This document shows positions 40,701-64,000 of a stretch of 64,000 nt of DNA, piece by piece; the first letter of the stretch is position 1, and each line of letters begins with the position of its first letter. Both the position numbers and the translations under genes were made by a program. Source of the stretch: Euborellia annulipes (taxonomy: Eukaryota > Arthropoda > Insecta > Dermaptera > Anisolabididae); NCBI GenBank assembly GCA_023213315.1, contig JAKCPI010014251.1, positions 1-64,000 on the forward strand, given 5' to 3'. The notes beneath the pieces were generated by a model that was given only the letters and a program-made list of their open reading frames with translations, had not been told where the DNA came from and did not search any database.

Positions 40701-41773
40701 TTGTTCACAGACACACACGACAGACACACAGACAGACCATGTCGCGAAAACCACTTTTTTGGATTCAGGGGACCTCAAAACGTGTATATCCATCAAAATC
40801 TCGACATCGAATTTTTGACATGAATCCAATACTTTCTCTCTCTATATATATTAACATATATATAGAGGTAAGAGAAAGTAAAAAAATGCTAATCAAAATG
40901 TAATAAGACAAAGTATTGTATTATTAAATTGTAGGTCCTGAGGATGATGAATGCATCGAAACTGATACTTGTACAAGGCAGTTGATCAATAATAACTAAA
41001 TTTAAAATAAAAACAACGTTTTTATAATTTTTTGACTGAACATCCGTCTTAGGCGAAGAAGCTGCAAAGCCAATCTAATTTGATAAAAACCTCGTCTGAA
41101 TCAGCATATGAAAATTTTAATTTTTTCCACAATTGACATGCAACTCAAAATCAACAACTTTTTGACTTGACAATCATTATTTTCCAAACATAATAAATGT
41201 GTCCAAAAATGACGAATTTCTTTAAACCTCTATATGGACTTGGGCGATCCAAAAATATACTCCTAGACAGGGTCGGCTCTACGTGTGGGCAAAAGATGCG
41301 TCGCATCGGGGCACTTCCGTATAAGGGCGCCATAAACGCAATATTTATCCCCTTGACTCCTTGCCCTCTTGGGTGAGCAAATTCCTGCACTTCAGGGGCG
41401 GAAATTAAATTTTTTCGCACGGCGGAAAAAATTCCGTGATCCTATAAAAAAGGTAAAATGATTTTCATAAGAATTGAAATTCATGTGATTCTGAAGAGAT
41501 ACTCTAGCTGGGATGGTTACATTAATATCTATAAAATTTTGATTTTTTTTTTTTCTTTACAGTTTTAGGAAACCCTCGGCTGTTCAAATCTCTGTTCTGG
41601 CTGATAAAGCGAAAAATATTGAAGAAACAAAATTGAAAGAAGAAGAAGAGATCGCTCATCAAGAGTCGCTCGTTGAACAAGATGACCCCGAGAATTTGGC
41701 CCGAGCAAGAGCCATGGACGAATATAAGGATGAATTCAAAAGAGGATGGGGGAATAGATACAATAGAAGTTAA
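34623..41773 (+). CDS. IGBP1: TAP42/IGBP1 (alpha4) family phosphatase regulator, complete, five exons
   Basis: Exons 34,623-34,733, 36,840-37,213, 39,016-39,201, 39,283-39,474 and 41,563-41,773 (TAA) join in frame to 357 codons; human IGBP1 is about 340. Every junction is GT/AG. The protein belongs to the family that binds the catalytic subunits of PP2A, PP4 and PP6, protects them and acts downstream of TOR. Visible features: the helical N-terminus starting LFDDGFDLYQKI and ending KLQRYREQKALEEEL; the basic phosphatase-contact region; a middle part with YPSLPRMSVAEFYESRV; an acidic/lysine stretch; and the hallmark end ARAMDEYKDEFKRGWGNR. Introns are 2.1 kb, 1.8 kb, 81 bp and 2.1 kb, and three of them are loaded with mobile elements. 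The start was chosen because it gives the family N-terminus and precedes the first conserved helix. Confidence 0.93.
34950..35640. mobile_element. hAT-like relic in intron 1
   Basis: CAGAGTTTCCAGAAAC at 34,951 and GTTTGGAAAACGCTGG ending at 35,640 are imperfect inverted ends of the CAGNGTTTCCAAAC type. Inside are a (TA)n tract and an open frame of about 105 codons (35,262-35,579) with the phrase MESGKLQDVFKFLLKNVS. I cannot assign this frame to a transposase and treat it as relic coding sequence at most. Confidence 0.35.
35678..35902 (-). mobile_element. SINE-4 (tRNA-derived) with 13-bp TSD
   Basis: GCCGTGAGGGCGA occurs at 35,665-35,677 and 35,903-35,915. On minus the element opens with ACGGGTTCGAATCCAGC, a perfect B box, and continues with a body unlike SINE-1 (CACCTCACAGACACAAAGGG, GTAAGCCGGGATCTGCAG). 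The A-box part is missing, so it is 5-prime truncated. Confidence 0.6.
35995..36552. mobile_element. Foldback hammerhead element with 13-bp TSD (IGBP1 intron 1)
   Basis: A 558-bp element flanked by a perfect direct repeat, CTTTGTAAACAGG (35,982-35,994 and 36,553-36,565). Arms of about 160-200 bp are inverted (TTAAAATCTCATGCAC at the left, GTGCATGAGATTTTAA at the right). Both carry the module CTGATGA-A-GGCG ... CGCC-GAAAC (plus 36,424-36,465; minus about 36,140-36,186). The middle (36,230-36,380) is not palindromic. It is the cleanest example that the foldback unit moves as one piece. Confidence 0.85.
36424..36465 (+). ncRNA. Hammerhead-like motif with G at the cut position
   Basis: CTGATGA (36,429-36,435), extra A, stem II GGCG-TTATTT-CGCC, GAAAC, AAGT, G. 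All core bases fit, but the residue at position 17 is G, which is known to block cleavage. Both arms share it, so the source was probably already inactive or uses another register. Confidence 0.4.
37385..37747 (+). pseudogene. 5-prime truncated LINE (CR1/L2/Jockey-like) 3-prime end
   Basis: The reading frame ITTNRTNQFHSSFVPMTSRD, then WNKLPASIFP and FKSNLNRHLL, ending in TGA (37,624), is the typical C-terminal end of CR1- or Jockey-clade reverse-transcriptase proteins (RTxxYxxSFFPRTxxxWNxLP type). It is followed by a 3-prime UTR and a 25-A tail. Upstream sequence shifts frame, so this is a dead fragment. It lies in intron 2 of the IGBP1 gene. Confidence 0.7.
37761..38501. mobile_element. 741-bp palindromic element with 235-bp arms and repeated TCATGA sites
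   Basis: Arms 37,761-37,995 and 38,267-38,501 are almost identical inverses, from GTCGTAGACAGATCGTGAAA to its inverse at the right end. Each arm is packed with variants of GACAGTTCATGAACTGTC: about nine half or full sites (CAGTTCATGAACTG, CAGATCGTGTAATG, ATTACATGAAATG, CCAGATCATGTAAC). The loop holds a TTAA-MITE fragment. ATAT flanks both ends. No transposase. The identical short frames in both arms merely reflect the inversion. Confidence 0.85.
38005..38161 (+). mobile_element. TTAA MITE fragment inside the palindrome loop
   Basis: GCAATTTAATGCAATAAATC to CCCCGAGACGCGCACCTTAA equals the right third of the MITE at 33,864-34,262. The following ACTCAAGATTTACAAAGTGA to 38,266 is of unknown origin. 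Confidence 0.65.
38565..38860 (+). mobile_element. SINE-1 3-prime part fused to Helitron 3-prime ends
   Basis: 38,565-38,672 is SINE-1 from AAAGTCTTATATGGCCTGAG to its A-tail. GGCGAGGGTCCGCCGCAGGC follows, then CTCATAATTAAGAAAAGG and a second GGGTC...CGCAGGCGGGCGATCC. These are two tandem Helitron-like 3-prime ends (the same arrangement as at 32,845-33,438), without a clear CTAG. Confidence 0.5.
39635..39930 (-). pseudogene. mariner-like transposase relic
   Basis: On minus, interrupted frames give FDSQLSTHEI, then VDKQRTVTANYYCEVL, KGPKRPDLAQ and HKDSRIKHLGDAIS. The order and spacing match the mariner catalytic core (FDxxG... TVxxxYYxxVL ... RPxL ... H.N...). Stops and frame breaks show it is dead. 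It lies in intron 4 of the IGBP1 gene. Confidence 0.5.
40000..41085. mobile_element. Foldback hammerhead element split by an HT element (IGBP1 intron 4)
   Basis: Arms 40,001-40,135 (GACTTTGCAGCTTCTTCGCC ... AGTTTCGATGCA) and 40,935-41,080 (TGCATCGAAACT ... GGCGAAGAAGCTGCAAAG) are inverses. The plus-strand core reads CTGAGGA (40,938-40,944), T, GATG-AATG-CATC, GAAAC. The HT element at 40,215-40,884 sits inside and is therefore younger. Confidence 0.75.
40215..40884 (-). mobile_element. HT element, full length
   Basis: Complete hairpin right end (AAAATCTGGTGTGACTGGCG at 40,216) and complete left end (TATAGAGGTAAGAGAAAGTA). It is the only complete HT copy inside either recognised gene. Confidence 0.8.
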
Positions 41774-41890
41774 TTCCTCCCCCCCCCCCTCCACGACAAA
41801 ATTTATTTTATCAATTATCATTAGAAATATATATATATACGTATATTTATTTTATTTTTTTTTCTATTTCTCTTTATCCAAATTTTTAAG

Positions 41891-41896
41891 AATAAA
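41891..41896 (+). terminator. Polyadenylation signal of the IGBP1 gene
   Basis: AATAAA 118 bases after the stop codon. A second AATAAA is at 42,009-42,014. The 3-prime UTR contains a (TA)n run. Confidence 0.5.
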
Positions 41897-42118
41897 ATCC
41901 TAAAAAAATACTCGATATTTAAGTGCAAATAAATATGAAATGGACGTTGCAGTCTTAGTAAAATAACCATCAGATATAGAATTATTATTCTAGCTAATAA
42001 TTGTAAACGAATAAATGTTTCGAGTTCCGCCACACTCCCTCCACAATTTCGTTCACCGTCTGCTAATAAAATTGGAAACTCAAAAAAGGAAGCTGGTTTT
42101 ATTTTTCTTACCTAATCC

Positions 42119-42235
42119 CCCTTCGGTAAGAGAAAGTTGTTGCACCGTGCTGGTCACACCAGATTTTTTGTGTCGAGATATATTTAGTTTCCCATAGCAC
42201 CTTAGTTTCAAACTTGCGTTTTAAATGTTGACTGC
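42119..42235 (-). mobile_element. HT right end, beta subfamily fragment
   Basis: CTTCGGTAAGAGAAAGTTGT, GGTCACACCAGATTTTTTGT, GTTTCAAACTTGCG. The upstream half of the hairpin is missing. Confidence 0.6.
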
Positions 42236-42239
42236 TTGA

Positions 42240-42500
42240 AATAAACTATGGTTATTTTTCAAAATTTTAACCTCATATTTGGACATTTTATACACAATAT
42301 AGAATCGTAAATAAATACAAAATTTCATAAGAATTGGAAAAATTTTTTTTAAAAGTAAAAAGTTAAGTGGATCCCCTTTTGATTCGAAATTAACATGCAA
42401 ATCCCCATTTGGGGATTTAACATTGGCTCTATGAAAAGAAGAGCCGGAAAGTGAATTTGAAAAATCTGAAATACATCAGTAAAATGTACTTCAAACAATT
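42240..42500 (+). repeat. Repeat C, uninterrupted copy
   Basis: ATTAACATGCAAATCCCCAT then TTAACATTGGCTCTATG; same order as 27,255-27,690 but without the SINE. Confidence 0.6.
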
Positions 42501-42640
42501 TTCACGAAACATTTTACTGATATGGGCGTTCTCTACTAAATGGAAATGGAAACCCATACATTTATGTTTCAATTATCTAAATAAATAGAGGAACAAATTT
42601 ATTTATATTTTCTCTATGTATATCTATTAAAGAAAAAAAA

Positions 42641-42775
42641 TCTGGTGTGAATAATCGCACAGCACACAACTTTCTCATACCTTCGGTAAATGAAAGTTAT
42701 GTTCTGAGCCTGTCCCACCAGATTTTTTTTAAGTCTACATATAGGTTATTTAATTTCCTACAGTGCGGTATACTC
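42641..42775 (-). mobile_element. HT right-end fragment
   Basis: AAATCTGGTGTGAATAATCG, ACTTTCTCATACCTTCGG and CCCACCAGATTTTTTTTAAG. It stops at AGTGCGGTATACTC. Confidence 0.6.
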
Positions 42776-43069
42776 TATATTTTTTTTTAATTTCGTTTGA
42801 TTTTTCATATTCTGAATATGTTCCGTTTGAATTGAACGCATTTTATCCCTTGATTTCGATTAGCTCCGAATTTGCTTTTGTCTTTGTATAAGATCTTGGA
42901 ATTTTTAAAATCTATGTAATGTTAACAAGCGTAACTAGGTGGGGGAGGGGGGGGGGCCCCCCCCCCCCCCGCCCCCGCCCCCCCCCCCCCAAAGGCCCCC
43001 CTTTTTTAAATATACGATTATTTTTTTTTTTTTTTAATTAAAAAAAAATTTTTAAAAAAAAAAAAAAAT

Positions 43070-43390
43070 CTTCTATAAATAATTCGCTAACTGTCAGTCT
43101 GTCCCGCTCTATTTAGGCAACTTCCCGTTGGAATTTCGAAATCAAATTTTTTTTTAAACTTAAAGAGAACCTTCTAGGGATTACAGGAAAATTATTTTCG
43201 TCCCGAAATTCCTATAACTTTTTGAGTTATTAATTCCCAAAGTTACTATATTTTTTTTTAAACGCTCACTTTTTTCTCATTCACACTCACACTCACACAC
43301 ACATTCACACAGTCTTTTCGGCAACTCAAGCCATATAATCCGTTATTGATTAATATACATATTAAGGGTCCAGGCATTCTTATTTAAGTT
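43070..43390. mobile_element. Helitron 5-prime fragment interrupted by SINE-1
   Basis: TCTTCTATAAATAATTCG, GTCAGTCTGTCCCGCTCTAT and CAACTTCCCGTTGGAATTTC (43,070-43,250, plus) match Helitron 5-prime ends. It is followed at 43,252-43,390 by the 3-prime half of a minus-strand SINE-1 (T run, CACACAGTCTTTTCGGCAAC, GGGTCCAGGCATTCTT). A C/G homopolymer block lies just before (42,940-42,990). Confidence 0.55.
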
Positions 43391-43630
43391 TAAAATTACT
43401 CAGGGGCCCACATCTTGTGGGTACGTGGATGGCGACTTCGAGCTTCCCAACAGGCAGATTCTACAGCTCTTTGTATGTCTGTCTCTTCGTCTTTTCAACA
43501 GGTGTCAGACCGTACGACGGGCCGGCCTGTCCTATTTCTTCCGGTCGCCTAAACGCATGATAGGGTTGGGGGGAAATTGTGAGGTCCGCTGACCCGCGTC
43601 GCGTGAAAAAGGCGAGGACAGAAGAAGAAG
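43390..43630 (+). mobile_element. SINE-2 retroposon
   Basis: CTCAGGGGCCCACATCTTGT to GAGGACAGAAGAAGAAG. Same start and (AAG)n tail as 14,976-15,210. No clear target duplication. Confidence 0.7.
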
Positions 43631-43632
43631 AC

Positions 43633-44010
43633 CGATTTTGTTTCAAAGCTTATTTTCTCACTCCAGGGAGGTGTCTAACTTAAATAAAAAAATTTCAGCC
43701 TCAAAGCTCAATTCCTTCATGCTTAAAATTGAACACCCCCCCCCCAAGGCTCTGATTTTTATAAAATTTTATATTATTCTAAATAAAATACTTCAAAATA
43801 CATCTACGAGTAAAGAAACTGTACAAAATTAAACACTTAATTAAATAAAATATCTTTTTGCTAAATTTGAGTAGGCCCTAAAAAAATGTTTGCCCCCCAA
43901 AAAAAAAAATTTGCCCCCCCCCCCCCCTTCCAAGAAAAAGTTTTAATGAAGCCACTGCACAGACGCATGTGACGTAAAAACCACTTTTTGATTCAGGGAA
44001 CCATTATCCA
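43633..44010 (-). repeat. HT fragments around poly-C tracts
   Basis: ACCGATTTTGTTTCAAAGCT ... GCTCAATTCCTTCATGCTTA is the HT middle; 43,975-44,010 (AAAACCACTTTTTGATTCAG) is another HT piece. Between them, sequence shared inverted with 3,350-3,470 (ATTTTATAAAAATCAGAG type). Confidence 0.5.
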
Positions 44011-44640
44011 TAGCTCTCGCAGCTGATTTATTTAATTTTTAAAATCAACCAAGAAACTATTTTTAGTCAATTAAAAATAAAATTAATACTTTTTATTAAT
44101 TTAAAATTCGTATCCTTTTAAAATAGGCAGCTTAAAGAGTTCAAAAATTAATTGTTATAATTTGAGAAAAAAAAAACTTGTTAACTAACCTATTCAAAAA
44201 TGACGCCTAATTTTTTTTTTTTTTTTTTTAATTTTAATTATTATTAAAATAAATTTGAAAAACTTGAAATTAACAAAATAATTCTAGATAATTATTTTCT
44301 AATTCGATCTTTTTTTTAAATTTCAAAAATAAAAATGAATAGAGAAATAAATTTGACTAACGTATTATTTCCCCGGCAGCTCAGTTCCTTTTTCTTCCTC
44401 ACTTCTCTTTGCGACTCACAAAACATTTTACGTTTTCTTTGACATGATATAAACACGAATAGGCATTTTATTCTATTTTGCATGTACGATTCCATTTTCA
44501 ATCAAATAATTTCTTGTTTATTATCTACTTGGATTTAAAAGCATTTTTATATATTCTTTTTTTAATATAAACTTAAATAGATGAAAATAATTAGTTGAAT
44601 TTTATTTTTAAATAAAATTGTTCAATTTGAAGAAGCCAAG
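44011..44640 (+). promoter_or_regulatory. Intergenic region and likely promoter of U2SURP
   Basis: Unique AT-rich sequence between the repeats and the U2SURP ATG. TCAGTTCC at 44,381 fits the arthropod initiator (TCAGTY) and is followed by a pyrimidine-rich tract. The ATG context AAGCCAAGATGG is a strong start context. No TATA box is evident. The TSS assignment is inference. Confidence 0.3.
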
Positions 44641-63612
<18,972 letters not shown>

Positions 63613-63819
63613 GTAAGTTGCATCGATTAATTCTTGTTTTTCTTTTTTATTATTTACCATCAAAAAAAGCTAATAAATTAGCCATTATTATTACGATTAA
63701 CTTTTTCATTTTCACAGAGATTTTTCTTCATTAAAAATATTATATTCTTAGGGGCACAGTGCAATTTTTTTATGTTGAACAAAAAGGATTTCATTCATTT
63801 TCAAATCAGCCTTTGTGAC

Positions 63820-63995
63820 AGCCATGGGCGTAGCCTGGGAATTTGGCTGGGGGGGGGGGAATGGGGCCAGCCATCCTCCGGGGGGCTTGAAAGGCTCCAT
63901 ATTGTCTCAATTTCTCTTGGGGCGGGGAGCCTTCTGGGGGCACGAGGCTTTTGGAGCCCCCCCCCTCCACCCGGGACCCCCTAGTTACGCCCATG
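63820..63995. mobile_element. hAT-like MITE at window end
   Basis: CATGGGCGTAGCCTGG and, inverted, CCCCTAGTTACGCCCATG bound a G/C-rich 170-bp element. Similar CTAGTTACGCC ends occur at 15,797 and 48,725. Confidence 0.5.
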
Positions 63996-64000
63996 AGGTC

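Overview
The window looks like nuclear DNA of an invertebrate animal, most likely an arthropod, though this cannot be settled from sequence alone. It is very AT-rich. Its two clear genes are split by GT/AG introns, and more than half of the window is mobile-element debris. Nothing bacterial (operons, ribosome binding sites, CRISPR) is present.

Layout. Positions 1-34 kb hold no complete gene. They are a graveyard of nested repeats: a roughly 660-bp family with hairpin ends (called HT here; more than 20 copies or fragments), a tRNA-derived SINE with a conserved palindromic body (SINE-1), a second short retroposon (SINE-2), Helitrons, hAT-like and TTAA-flanked MITEs, and many foldback elements. 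One short minus-strand exon-like block (17,696-17,788) may be the first coding exon of a gene running left. From 34.6 to 41.8 kb lies a five-exon gene for the TAP42/IGBP1 (alpha4) regulator of PP2A-type phosphatases. From 44.6 kb to the right edge lies U2SURP (SR140), a U2 snRNP-associated splicing factor, with RRM, SURP, CID and cwf21 regions in the usual order. Eighteen coding exons are visible; its RS-rich end is probably cut by the window edge. Both genes are on the plus strand. They share no pathway beyond being housekeeping genes.

Main discovery candidate. About fifteen foldback or half-foldback elements across the whole window, including introns of both genes, carry the same short module: CTGANGA, one extra A or T, a 3-5 bp hairpin stem, GAAA, then usually CGTC. 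The bases on either side of this core can pair. This is the conserved core of a type I hammerhead ribozyme with a minimal stem III, plus one extra base between the core and stem II. The best copies are at 2,839-2,882, 10,349-10,388, 30,252-30,300 and 60,667-60,705. Hammerheads of this general type are known from Penelope-like retroelements. Two elements here have perfect target-site duplications of 13 and 15 bp, which supports retroposition. Other structures worth attention are a 741-bp palindrome with 235-bp arms full of TCATGA-type sites, a 333-bp tandem array inside a transposon inside a MITE, and several dated nestings with intact target-site duplications.

U2SURP as read has a one-base frame break in a poly-glycine (GGN) tract of exon 5. 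This is most simply a homopolymer length error.
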